Shown here piece by piece: positions 1 to 7,103 of a stretch of DNA of 39,540 nt. The notes below the pieces were generated by a model, which was given only the letters and a program-made list of their open reading frames with translations, had not been told where the DNA came from and did not search any database. The position numbers and the translations under genes are program-made. Within the stretch, counting starts at the first letter, position 1. Every line of letters starts with the position of its first letter. This DNA is from Nereida sp965655635 (GTDB lineage Bacteria > Pseudomonadota > Alphaproteobacteria > Rhodobacterales > Rhodobacteraceae), in assembly GCF_965655635.1 (NCBI RefSeq), contig NZ_CBFHHE010000019.1, positions 1-39,540 on the forward strand, given 5' to 3'.

Positions 1-2723
1 ACTACGTTGGCGCCGAAGGCATCATCAAGGCCAGCCTGAGTCGCCGCAGCCATGGCCGCAGTACCACCACCGCTAGTCTGCCAATCATCCCCAATAATGG
101 TCACGTCCTCTGTGGTTACGCCGCCGTCAATAGACACCTTCATAGTCAGCGTATTGCCTGTCTCATCCGCGGCAACCAGTGTTCCCATGGTCAACGTCGC
201 AGCTGTTGCACTGGTGTCTGCCGCAACCGCAGCCGTCCCAAAAGTCATTGTCGCTGTCGAAATTACCCCCAAATCCTGATTGGGCGTAACTGATGTTACT
301 GCCAGCTCGTCATCAATGACTGAAAAGGAAACGCCTGCAGCTGTTGTGTCATCGAGCCCGTTGAGACGAGTTGCAACGGCTGCCAGTGAAGAAAAAGTTT
401 CGCCGCGGAAATTTGCAACTATCTCGTTAGTGCCTACTGAAATCACGTTGTTAGTGTCGGAAAAGCTTGAGACCGTCAACGTCGCGAACTGGTGTATTTC
501 GGCAGCGTCTACCGCGCTTTGGGCTTCCAACGCTGTATATTCCGTACCAGCTTTTGTCAGGCCGAGCGCATCGAATGATGTGTTAACATCTCCAATTAAC
601 GTCCCTTCAAAACGGATAGCGTCCTGCAAGGAAAGATCAGACACTGACCGTTTAGCTGCATCACCAGTTTCACGTACAACAATGCGGGTCGAGTTAAAGT
701 TTTCAAAGGCACCAGTCACTGTCGGGGATGCTCCTTCGTAGAAGGCCTCAAGTTCCTGGGAAGGTTCATATAAAATCGAAATTCCAGAACCGTCGAGCTC
801 AAAGCCAGACTCTGGCAAATTCAGGCCAGACGTATCGATGCGAAGCATCTGATAGTCGTCACCGTTCTCACCATCTACGGGAATGTTTTCGAATATCCTG
901 AGTTCGCGTCCGTTCAAATGATCTTTGAAGCTCTGGCTGTTAGATGTCCCAACTAGCCTAACTGAAGAAGATGAAGGCGAGCCAAAATCTGAGGGCACAT
1001 ACACGGTTAGCGTGTTTTGAGTGTTATCATAAACTACAGAGCGTCCACCACTCGCAGTAAGTGTACCGTCAGCATCAACATTTTCTAAGGTCGAATTTTT
1101 GTCATAAACGGAAAGCTCAGGTCTCTTGCCGTAATACGAGTAAGACAAATAACGTTCGTCTTCTGTAAGACCACCGTTACCATCATCTTGAGTATGTTTG
1201 ATTGTAACTACTTCAGGCTCCTCGTAGGGCTCATCCATTGGCTGGCCAATACTGCGAACGAAAAGGCTTCCCTCTACACCTAATGCCGCCGCGCCACTCC
1301 CCAAAGTTCCGTCACTGTCATAAATGTAGTCGTTCAGTTCATCGACCATTCGGGTTTGTGTGTGGGCCAAAAACTCTTCACGCGTAAAATCAGGCGACGC
1401 TCCCTCAACGTCTAGCCCCATAATTTCAGAGACCGAAGACGGCTGCAAAAGGTCAATTTCAATCTTGTTATCGCCCAAACCTTGAAGTGATCCATCTGGT
1501 GCAAGCTTAAATAAATCGATCGTTAGACGATCATCGATATTTTGAAAAACCTGTATCTTCTTGTCATCACCATATGCTTCGTTAATGGCCCTCTCAACTT
1601 CAGAGGCCAACTGCTCCGCGTTGTATTTGCCCGGGCGCAAATCGATCGAGACCGGTGCGTCGCCATCATCAACATTGACCGTCAAGAAGTCCTTACCCCA
1701 AAACAGATCACTATCAGGGTTGTTAGCCTCACGTGTCGCCGCAAAGAGCAATGGATCAGTAACAATCTCTACAAGCTTGTCACCTTCCTCACCAAAATCA
1801 AAAGCACTTTGCTCACCCTGAATGGTTGCAGGCTGTGAATCCACCTGTTGGTTCAAGTCATCTAATTTATAAAGTGGAGCCCCCTTACCATCGAGAAAGT
1901 AGTTGTCGTCGGGGACAGAATTGGTCTGGTTCCCGAAGCGATCTATAAAGATTTGGTTTCCGGCATCATCGACGGCGTTCACAAGATCTGGGTCAATGAT
2001 CGTGTCATTGATAACCAGCCGTGTATCGTATTTGTTCGTGGGATCCTCAGCAGACGCATTCTGAGTTTTGATGAAGTAGATCGTTGCAATTGTAGGGTTA
2101 CCAAGGTCATCAAAGATTGTGATTGATGTTGAGTTTGTGTAGCTGTTGGGATCGTTTGGATCGAATTGATATCCATCCGCAAATTGCTCAAGATCAGTAA
2201 CAACTGGAGCATCAGCTGGCACGTTCACACCCAAATCAATTTTACCTGTGGCTTTTGGTTGACCCGACGTGACAGGCAACTGTAGAGGAACTGCGCTATC
2301 GAGGTCTTTTGCTGTGACGGATCCATCTTGGTTAACCGGGTAGGTCATCAAATACTGGCCGGCACTATCTACCACGTATCGGTCATTATCGACGTTAAAT
2401 GACCCGTTGCGCGTATAAACAGTCTGGGTCGACGTCAACGATGGTTTCAATGCGAAGAAGCCCTGCCCCGAAACAGCAAGATCAAGCGCATTAAGCGACG
2501 ATGCGATATTACCTTGGGTAAACTGCTGCTTTACACCCTTCAAAATCGTACCGGAGCCGATTGAGGACGATGCATTCTGTAATGGAGACGTTGCGAAGAT
2601 ATCACCAAACTCTGCACGGCTACGTTTGAAGCCAGTCGTACCGACGTTAGCAATGTTGTTTGATGTAGCCGAAATATCAGCTTGGGCGCCGTTAAGCCCA
2701 GTTAGTGCGGTATAGAATGACAT
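1..2723 (-). CDS. flgE: Flagellar hook protein FlgE, very large, C-terminus beyond left edge
   Basis: This gene encodes the hook subunit, which polymerises outside the cell into the universal joint between rod and filament. The first ~100 residues are classic for the family: MSFYTALTGLNGAQADISAT, then a SNNIANVGTTGFKRSRAEF segment, then LDLAVSGQGFFAL near residue 95. The frame stays open for 907 codons to base 3 without reaching the conserved C-terminal helix, whereas enterobacterial FlgE is about 400 residues. The extra length is Asp/Thr/Ala-rich surface-domain sequence (D2-type insertions). Near codons 420-445 it includes a DLRPGKYNAEQLASEVERAI stretch of the kind found in axial proteins. 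A GAGAGGG Shine-Dalgarno precedes the ATG. It lies 60 bases after flgD and is probably the fourth gene of flgBCDE. The family call is secure; the full length is unknown. Confidence 0.93.
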   Translation of the reverse strand, partial: MSFYTALTGLNGAQADISATSNNIANVGTTGFKRSRAEFGDIFATSPLQNASSSIGSGTILKGVKQQFTQGNIASSLNALDLAVSGQGFFALKPSLTSTQTVYTRNGSFNVDNDRYVVDSAGQYLMTYPVNQDGSVTAKDLDSAVPLQLPVTSGQPKATGKIDLGVNVPADAPVVTDLEQFADGYQFDPNDPNSYTNSTSITIFDDLGNPTIATIYFIKTQNASAEDPTNKYDTRLVINDTIIDPDLVNAVDDAGNQIFIDRFGNQTNSVPDDNYFLDGKGAPLYKLDDLNQQVDSQPATIQGEQSAFDFGEEGDKLVEIVTDPLLFAATREANNPDSDLFWGKDFLTVNVDDGDAPVSIDLRPGKYNAEQLASEVERAINEAYGDDKKIQVFQNIDDRLTIDLFKLAPDGSLQGLGDNKIEIDLLQPSSVSEIMGLDVEGASPDFTREEFLAHTQTRMVDELNDYIYDSDGTLGSGAAALGVEGSLFVRSIGQPMDEPYEEPEVVTIKHTQDDGNGGLTEDERYLSYSYYGKRPELSVYDKNSTLENVDADGTLTASGGRSVVYDNTQNTLTVYVPSDFGSPSSSSVRLVGTSNSQSFKDHLNGRELRIFENIPVDGENGDDYQMLRIDTSGLNLPESGFELDGSGISILYEPSQELEAFYEGASPTVTGAFENFNSTRIVVRETGDAAKRSVSDLSLQDAIRFEGTLIGDVNTSFDALGLTKAGTEYTALEAQSAVDAAEIHQFATLTVSSFSDTNNVISVGTNEIVANFRGETFSSLAAVATRLNGLDDTTAAGVSFSVIDDELAVTSVTPNQDLGVISTATMTFGTAAVAADTSATAATLTMGTLVAADETGNTLTMKVSIDGGVTTEDVTIIGDDWQTSGGGTAAMAAATQAGLDDAFGANV

Positions 2724-2783
2724 GTAATACCCTCTCGTCTTTTGTGTTCATGGCGCTTGAAAGCGGCATCGTCTGCAAACGGA

Positions 2784-3485
2784 TCATCTAATCCGGCTAA
2801 TAGTGCTTGCATCAATCGTGCCATAATCTTCGACATCAAGTGTCGCAGTGTCTGACGGGTCCCCAAACGATGAAGTGGACAAGACCCTCGCATAAATCGA
2901 CGGGCCCATCGTCTCCATGCCCTTACCGGTATTGGCAGACACTTCCACCTTGATTTTGCGGTTACCCTCGCGCAGCTCTGAAGGAATTTCGGTCCAGCTA
3001 AATCCTACTAAACCGGTGCCTTGTGGACCCAAATCTTCACTATGAAGAAGCTCGCCTGTACTCGCATCAGTAAACGAAACGCGTGAAGCGCTGGCCGCTT
3101 GTGGCAACTCAAAGACGCCATGTATTTCGCCATTATCATCGGGGCGCGCCATTGATCCTGGGACCAAAACAGACTGCCCCAAGAGAGTTGCCGTCGTCGC
3201 AATTCGGGTTTGCTTCATTTCGGCAGCCAAAGATTCAAAATTTTGGTTAATCTCTTCGATACCAGATACGGTCGAGAATTGGGCCATTTGTGCAATGAAA
3301 TCACCATTTTCCATAGGTGCGAAGGGATCCTGATTTTGCAACTGGGCCGTCATCAACTGAAGGAAGTCATCTTGACCCAACTCGTCGCTCGTTGCCCGCT
3401 CTTCAGCACTTTTTTGAGTACTGATGCCAAGCTTATCGAAAATCGCTTGCTGCGCAGCTGCGCCTGAAGATTCTACATTTGACAT
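2784..3485 (-). CDS. flgD: Flagellar hook cap / hook assembly protein FlgD
   Basis: FlgD caps the growing hook and is needed to polymerise FlgE; it is exported and later discarded. At 233 residues it has the usual family length. The diagnostic N-terminal block lies near residues 35-70, with LGQDDFLQLMTAQLQNQDPF followed by an MAQFSTVSGIEEIN segment. A FlgD Ig/Tudor-like region follows, with FELPQAASASRVSFTDASTG near residues 125-145. An AAGGAAAA Shine-Dalgarno sits about 7 bases before the ATG. It follows flgC by 14 bases in the flgBCDE operon. Confidence 0.95.
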   Translation of the reverse strand: MSNVESSGAAAQQAIFDKLGISTQKSAEERATSDELGQDDFLQLMTAQLQNQDPFAPMENGDFIAQMAQFSTVSGIEEINQNFESLAAEMKQTRIATTATLLGQSVLVPGSMARPDDNGEIHGVFELPQAASASRVSFTDASTGELLHSEDLGPQGTGLVGFSWTEIPSELREGNRKIKVEVSANTGKGMETMGPSIYARVLSTSSFGDPSDTATLDVEDYGTIDASTISRIR

Positions 3486-3499
3486 AATATTTTCCTTTT

Positions 3500-3916
3500 C
3501 TACCGGCCCATATTGACCGTACGCATCATTAATGAGCGCAGGGTCGATACAACTTCGAGGTTGTTTTGATACTGACGAGAAGCTTCAAGCATCTCGACCA
3601 TTTCTTCTTCGACATCGACCGCAGCTTGCCAAACGAAGCCTTCTCCATCTGCCTTGGTATGTTCAGGCATGTAAATTTTGGTTGGCTCACGGCCTGTGGT
3701 CACAATTTCACGGACATTGACGGTTGCAATGCCATTTTCCGACGAGTGTTTTGCATACTCAGTCTCAAACATCGGCTTAATAGCTTTGTAGGCCTCGTCA
3801 GCGCTCCCAGCGATACTGCGTGCGTTTGCAATGTTACTCGCAACAGTGTTTAGCCGCGTCATTTGTGCGCTCATCGCACGACTTGCGACGTCAAAAATAT
3901 TAGAAATATCAGACAT
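3500..3916 (-). CDS. flgC: Flagellar proximal rod protein FlgC
   Basis: FlgC is one of the proximal rod subunits that cross the periplasm. The 138-residue protein has the normal length. It shows the N-terminal rod motif MTRLNTVASNIANARS (residues 19-34) and a C-terminal coiled segment with EMLEASRQYQNNLEVVSTLR (about residues 109-128) typical of FlgC. Its ATG overlaps the flgB stop codon by one base (TAATG), so the two are probably translationally coupled. It is the second gene of the sigma-54 driven flgBCDE operon. Confidence 0.95.
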   Translation of the reverse strand: MSDISNIFDVASRAMSAQMTRLNTVASNIANARSIAGSADEAYKAIKPMFETEYAKHSSENGIATVNVREIVTTGREPTKIYMPEHTKADGEGFVWQAAVDVEEEMVEMLEASRQYQNNLEVVSTLRSLMMRTVNMGR

Positions 3917-4317
3917 TATTCGCCCTTAATCGCAGATAGAAGACCCGAAACTTTCCGGTTCATAAAAGTCAGTGAAGTCTGATACCGCACAACATTTTCA
4001 GAAAACTGCATTTGCTCCACGGCCAACTCAACAGTGTTTCCGTCTAGAGATGGGTTGACTGGATCACGGTAATGAAGCCGATCGGCGCGCATGTTCAAGG
4101 GTTGCGCAACATGTCGCTCATTCGTCGTTGTAAGAGGCCCTGATTGCAGGGCCTTTGCTAGTGTCGCTTCAAAGTCAATGTCGCGTGCTTTAAAGTGCGG
4201 CGTAGCTGAGTTAGCAATATTGGACGCCAAGATATCATTGCGCTTAGAGCGCAGTGCTAATGCATCATCGTGAATTCCAAAGTGTTGTCTGATACCATCC
4301 ATTTGGATCTCGCTCAT
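3916..4317 (-). CDS. flgB: Flagellar basal-body rod protein FlgB
   Basis: FlgB is a proximal rod subunit. The 133-residue protein has the rod signature RSKRNDILASNIANSATPHF near residues 24-43 and a C-terminal ENVVRYQTSLTFMNRKVSGL segment near 107-126, both expected of FlgB. It is the first gene of flgBCDE. A sigma-54 promoter on this strand (4374-4358) would start transcription near 4347, giving a leader of about 30 bases. The leader has no clear Shine-Dalgarno and contains a small hairpin (4327-4342), so translation initiation may be unusual. Confidence 0.95.
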   Translation of the reverse strand: MSEIQMDGIRQHFGIHDDALALRSKRNDILASNIANSATPHFKARDIDFEATLAKALQSGPLTTTNERHVAQPLNMRADRLHYRDPVNPSLDGNTVELAVEQMQFSENVVRYQTSLTFMNRKVSGLLSAIKGE

Positions 4318-4326
4318 TCAAATAAT

Positions 4327-4342
4327 TTGGGAAAAGTCCCAA
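4327..4342 (-). promoter_or_regulatory. Inverted repeat in the predicted flgB 5' leader
   Basis: TTGGGA and TCCCAA form a perfect 6-bp stem around an AAAG loop, ending ten bases before the flgB start codon. It lies just downstream of the predicted start site, where a Shine-Dalgarno would be expected and none is seen. It could be an RNA hairpin affecting translation or a protein-binding site. Its function is inferred. Confidence 0.35.
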
Positions 4343-4344
4343 TG

Positions 4345-4361
4345 TTGGAGCGGTATTTGCA
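4345..4361 (+). promoter_or_regulatory. Sigma-54 (-24/-12) promoter for the unknown unit 4397-5548
   Basis: The sequence TTGGAGCGGTATTTGCA matches the RpoN consensus TTGGCACRNNNNTTGCW at the key positions. GG (4347-4348) and GC (4359-4360) are separated by exactly 10 bases. Transcription would start near 4372, which supports the ATG at 4397 and argues against an upstream in-frame TTG at 4364. Its -12 GC is the same dinucleotide used by the opposite-strand flgB promoter. Confidence 0.72.
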
Positions 4362-4374
4362 AGTTGGATGCCAA
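4358..4374 (-). promoter_or_regulatory. Sigma-54 (-24/-12) promoter for flgBCDE
   Basis: Read on the minus strand the site is TTGGCATCCAACTTGCA, a near-consensus RpoN site with GG-N10-GC spacing. The start site would be near 4347, about 30 bases before flgB. The -12 end is the palindrome TGCA (4358-4361), which is also the -12 end of the plus-strand promoter at 4345-4361. Confidence 0.82.
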
Positions 4375-4396
4375 ACCAAACGACAGGGTGAAAAAA

Positions 4397-5182
4397 ATGC
4401 AAGATACAGATAATTTAAGTAACGAAAAACATATCAACGTACCCGAATTATCCAGCGTAATGAAACGCATGCGGCTTAGAATATTAAACGCAGTAAGTAG
4501 CCAAAAGCTTGACGAAGCATTTACAACTTTACGCGATCAACTCAGCACAGAAAAAGACGAAACCCGTAGACTTGGCTCACTTGCAGCGCAAACCTGGCTT
4601 ATTCGCCAAAGGCTCCAACACTTAGACCAACAGCAGGACCTTACCGTGGATGGATGTTTGGAAGAACTTGATCCTAAACGTAAACCAACACAACCTCTTA
4701 CGAAGTTAGCACCACAAGAAAAAGTGACGCCTATCGCGAACGAAAGGGCCGACGCATCTGATTGGACAAAAGTGAAAATAATAGAAGAGACAGTCGTCAA
4801 CGGAATGAGGTTTTTTGAAAATTCCGTGATTGAAGTAAATCACGAAGACGCCAAAAAACTTCATGAAGCAAAAAAGGCGGAAATCATACAACCTGACTCT
4901 CCACCAGTAGACCCGGACATCACCATGACGAATAAGACAGATGAAAAAAAGACCGTATCTCAAAAGACTATAAGTAAGAAAAAAGCTAATTTGGGTGAGA
5001 AGGGTACCGTTCCGAAGGGCGGATCAAAAGGCTCAGCAACTGAGACAAAAAAAGCAGTAAGTAAGAAGGATCCTAAAACTTTATCGCAAGATGCGTCTGC
5101 TAACGGCGAGGACACCGAGCCGGAAAAAACGAAAAAAGACGAAAAATCAGAGAAAAGCAACGCCAATAACACAAAGAACTAA
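4397..5182 (+). CDS. Uncharacterised flagellar-locus protein with lysine-rich C-terminal tail
   Basis: I do not recognise this 261-residue protein. Residues ~20-70 form a charged, probably helical N-terminal region. Residues ~118-160 form a compact segment, with WTKVKIIEETVVNGMRFFEN followed by SVIEVNHEDAKKLHEA, reminiscent of small beta-rich domains with a 'fixed value then Asp-Ala-lysine helix' ending. The last ~90 residues are low-complexity, rich in Lys, Ser, Thr, Glu and Asp, and probably disordered. No signal peptide or membrane segment is visible. The start was chosen because the ATG has an AGGG Shine-Dalgarno 8 bases upstream and lies about 25 bases after the predicted sigma-54 start site; a TTG at 4364 would lie upstream of the transcript. 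It is divergent from flgB and 15 bases before the next unknown gene. A flagellar role is inferred from promoter and position only. Confidence 0.75.
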   Translation: MQDTDNLSNEKHINVPELSSVMKRMRLRILNAVSSQKLDEAFTTLRDQLSTEKDETRRLGSLAAQTWLIRQRLQHLDQQQDLTVDGCLEELDPKRKPTQPLTKLAPQEKVTPIANERADASDWTKVKIIEETVVNGMRFFENSVIEVNHEDAKKLHEAKKAEIIQPDSPPVDPDITMTNKTDEKKTVSQKTISKKKANLGEKGTVPKGGSKGSATETKKAVSKKDPKTLSQDASANGEDTEPEKTKKDEKSEKSNANNTKN

Positions 5183-5197
5183 AGTGGACGAGTAATT

Positions 5198-5548
5198 ATG
5201 CTAAAACCCATCTTCAGTATATCAATTATGCTTAGTGTCATCATATTGATAGCAACGTACGGGAAAGACGTGATGACTCGGTTTGAACACAGAACTTTCA
5301 CTTGCAACTCAAGCTTAACCGGTACTTTTGAGTTGATCGTAAATAAGGTGCGAATTGGCAGTCCGGTCAAGCTAGTGCGGCTTGGAGTAACTACGCCGCT
5401 AGAGATTACTGGAATTAACGGTAGCACTGTGATTGCCGTATCAGATGATTGGTCTTTCAGTATTAATCTGGAAACCAACCAAGTGATTGCTAAAGATCGC
5501 GCGGAACTAGCCATTACGCGCTGTCGGACAACCACGTTTTCGATGTAG
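5198..5548 (+). CDS. Small membrane-anchored or secreted protein of unknown function
   Basis: This 116-residue protein is not recognised. Residues 4-23 are strongly hydrophobic (PIFSISIMLSVIILIATYGK) and look like an uncleaved signal anchor or a signal peptide without an obvious AXA site. The rest is beta-rich and would be periplasmic. It has two cysteines, near residues 36 and 108, that could form a disulfide. It starts 15 bases after the lysine-rich gene and is probably co-transcribed from the sigma-54 promoter at 4345-4361. It ends 14 bases before the convergent fliA stop. A role in hook/rod assembly or the motor is possible by context only. Confidence 0.65.
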   Translation: MLKPIFSISIMLSVIILIATYGKDVMTRFEHRTFTCNSSLTGTFELIVNKVRIGSPVKLVRLGVTTPLEITGINGSTVIAVSDDWSFSINLETNQVIAKDRAELAITRCRTTTFSM

Positions 5549-5562
5549 CAGCTCGTAAAAAG

Positions 5563-6297
5563 TTAGGCCACGTTAATCGTGTTTTCGCCCATAAAGGCAT
5601 TCATACCGGCCCGCAAATTGCCAATTGCGGACTTTTTAATCTGCGATACTCGACCTGTGGTAACATCTAAAACTTCGGCAATTTCGTAGACATTTAATTC
5701 TTCTACATAATAAAGTTGCATTACCAATGCTTCGCGTTCGGAAAGCTTTTCGAGCTCCATCTGCAGACCACGTTTTACATCTTGGTTGCTAAGTGCCTCT
5801 TCCGGGTTAGCCTCGTCAGAAACAAACCAGATGGAATGTTCGTCGTGCACTTCATCAATAGACTGGTGCAGGTTCGCTTCGAAGGCTTGCTGCCATTTCC
5901 GCAACTCTTCAATCGAAAGGTCCATCTCAGATGCAACTTCTGCATCAGAGGGATCACGCTGAAGTTTGCGTTCAAGATTTGAAATGACCTTGTTAACTTT
6001 TTGCTTCATCGCAATCGTTGAGCGGCACAAGTTAGAGTTGCTCCGCAGGTAATCGACGATAGCGCCCCTAATGCGCACTTTGGCGTAACTCGAGAAAGAC
6101 ACCCCGGGCTTTTTTACATATTTCTGGCTCGCGTCGATGAGACCGAGATATCCGATTTGGATTAGATCATCGACTTCAACAGCCCCCTTAACCCGTCCAT
6201 GAAAGTAAAAGGCAATGCGGCGAACGGTCTGCACCTCGCCCTCTATCAGACTTTCCGCTGTCGGGTTTTGCTCGGCATAATGGTTGCGCATTGTCAT
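5563..6297 (-). CDS. fliA: RNA polymerase sigma-28 factor FliA
   Basis: FliA directs RNA polymerase to late flagellar genes and is held inactive by FlgM until the hook is complete. The 244-residue protein has sigma region 2 (VEVDDLIQIGYLGLIDASQK, then FSSYAKVRIRGAIVDYLR), region 3 and a C-terminal region 4 helix-turn-helix (ELNVYEIAEVLDVTTGRVSQ). The ATG at 6297 overlaps the flhG stop by one base (TGATG), so I prefer it to the TTG one codon earlier. It is the last gene of the sigma-54 driven flhA-flhF-flhG-fliA operon. The partner anti-sigma factor gene flgM is at 13458. Confidence 0.95.
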   Translation of the reverse strand: MTMRNHYAEQNPTAESLIEGEVQTVRRIAFYFHGRVKGAVEVDDLIQIGYLGLIDASQKYVKKPGVSFSSYAKVRIRGAIVDYLRSNSNLCRSTIAMKQKVNKVISNLERKLQRDPSDAEVASEMDLSIEELRKWQQAFEANLHQSIDEVHDEHSIWFVSDEANPEEALSNQDVKRGLQMELEKLSEREALVMQLYYVEELNVYEIAEVLDVTTGRVSQIKKSAIGNLRAGMNAFMGENTINVA

Positions 6298-7103
6298 CAA
6301 ACACTGTCCCGTATCTTTGTACGTTCCGAGAAAAACCGAATGCCCTCGAAGGTGTTTACTGGCGCTCTCAAAACAGCTTGTGCCAGGTTCTTGAACGCCG
6401 TCAGCTCTTTGTCTGGTGTGTTGTTTTTGCGCGCAAGCAACGGAGTTCTCTGAACGACTGAACGCCGCATTGCCGCAGAAAATGGCACATGGCCCGCAAG
6501 CGTCAGTTCAACATCTAGAAAACGCGCGGTGATATTTCGGAACTTATCAAAGCTCCGCTTCGCATCTGTTGCGTCACGCGCCATGTTGATCGCAATCGAG
6601 AAATGACGAAGCCCGTGCTCTTGGTGGGCTGCCTTGATGACCGCATAGGCATCCATGAAACTCGTAGGCTCCGCGACCACAACAACCAGAACATGTTGTG
6701 ACGCGGCGACGAATGACAATGCGTTATCGCTTGCACCCGCTGGGGCATCAGTAATCAGGACGTCGACCTCATCTTGTAAGGCATCAACGTTTCGGATCAG
6801 CTGCATGCGCTTGGCGCTATCAATATTCAGCATGTCGACAAGACCGCTGCCGCCCGCCAACAAACGGACACCTTCAGGCCCCCTTTCCGCAACATCCTCA
6901 ATTGGTATTGCCGATGATAACGCGTCTGAAAGCGTGTGCTTTGCATTCTGTCCCATCAAAATATGCGAATTTGCCAATCCAAAATCTGCATCAAACAGGC
7001 AAACACGAAGACCTAGCCGCGCATACATCATCGAAAGGTTCACAGCGATGCACGTCTTGCCAACGCCGCCCTTACCGCTCGCGATCGTAATAGTATGTAT
7101 CAT
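6297..7103 (-). CDS. flhG: MinD-like ATPase FlhG (FleN), flagellar number regulator, short N-terminus
   Basis: FlhG is a ParA/MinD-family ATPase that limits flagellar number, in polar flagellates by antagonising FlhF. The 268-residue protein has the deviant Walker A motif KGGVGKT (residues 11-17), DADFGLAN (38-45) and a Walker B-type LITDAPAG (about 115-122). It starts immediately before the ATPase fold. The N-terminal extension with the DQAxxLR motif, used by other FlhG proteins to stimulate FlhF GTPase, is absent, and the in-frame codons upstream of the ATG do not encode it. Its ATG overlaps the flhF stop by four bases, so the two are translationally coupled. Confidence 0.92.
   Translation of the reverse strand: MIHTITIASGKGGVGKTCIAVNLSMMYARLGLRVCLFDADFGLANSHILMGQNAKHTLSDALSSAIPIEDVAERGPEGVRLLAGGSGLVDMLNIDSAKRMQLIRNVDALQDEVDVLITDAPAGASDNALSFVAASQHVLVVVVAEPTSFMDAYAVIKAAHQEHGLRHFSIAINMARDATDAKRSFDKFRNITARFLDVELTLAGHVPFSAAMRRSVVQRTPLLARKNNTPDKELTAFKNLAQAVLRAPVNTFEGIRFFSERTKIRDSV

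Noticed and set aside
280..741. Open frame opposite flgE
   Set aside because: Ser/Thr/Val-rich shadow of the repetitive hook insert; no start signal or family features.
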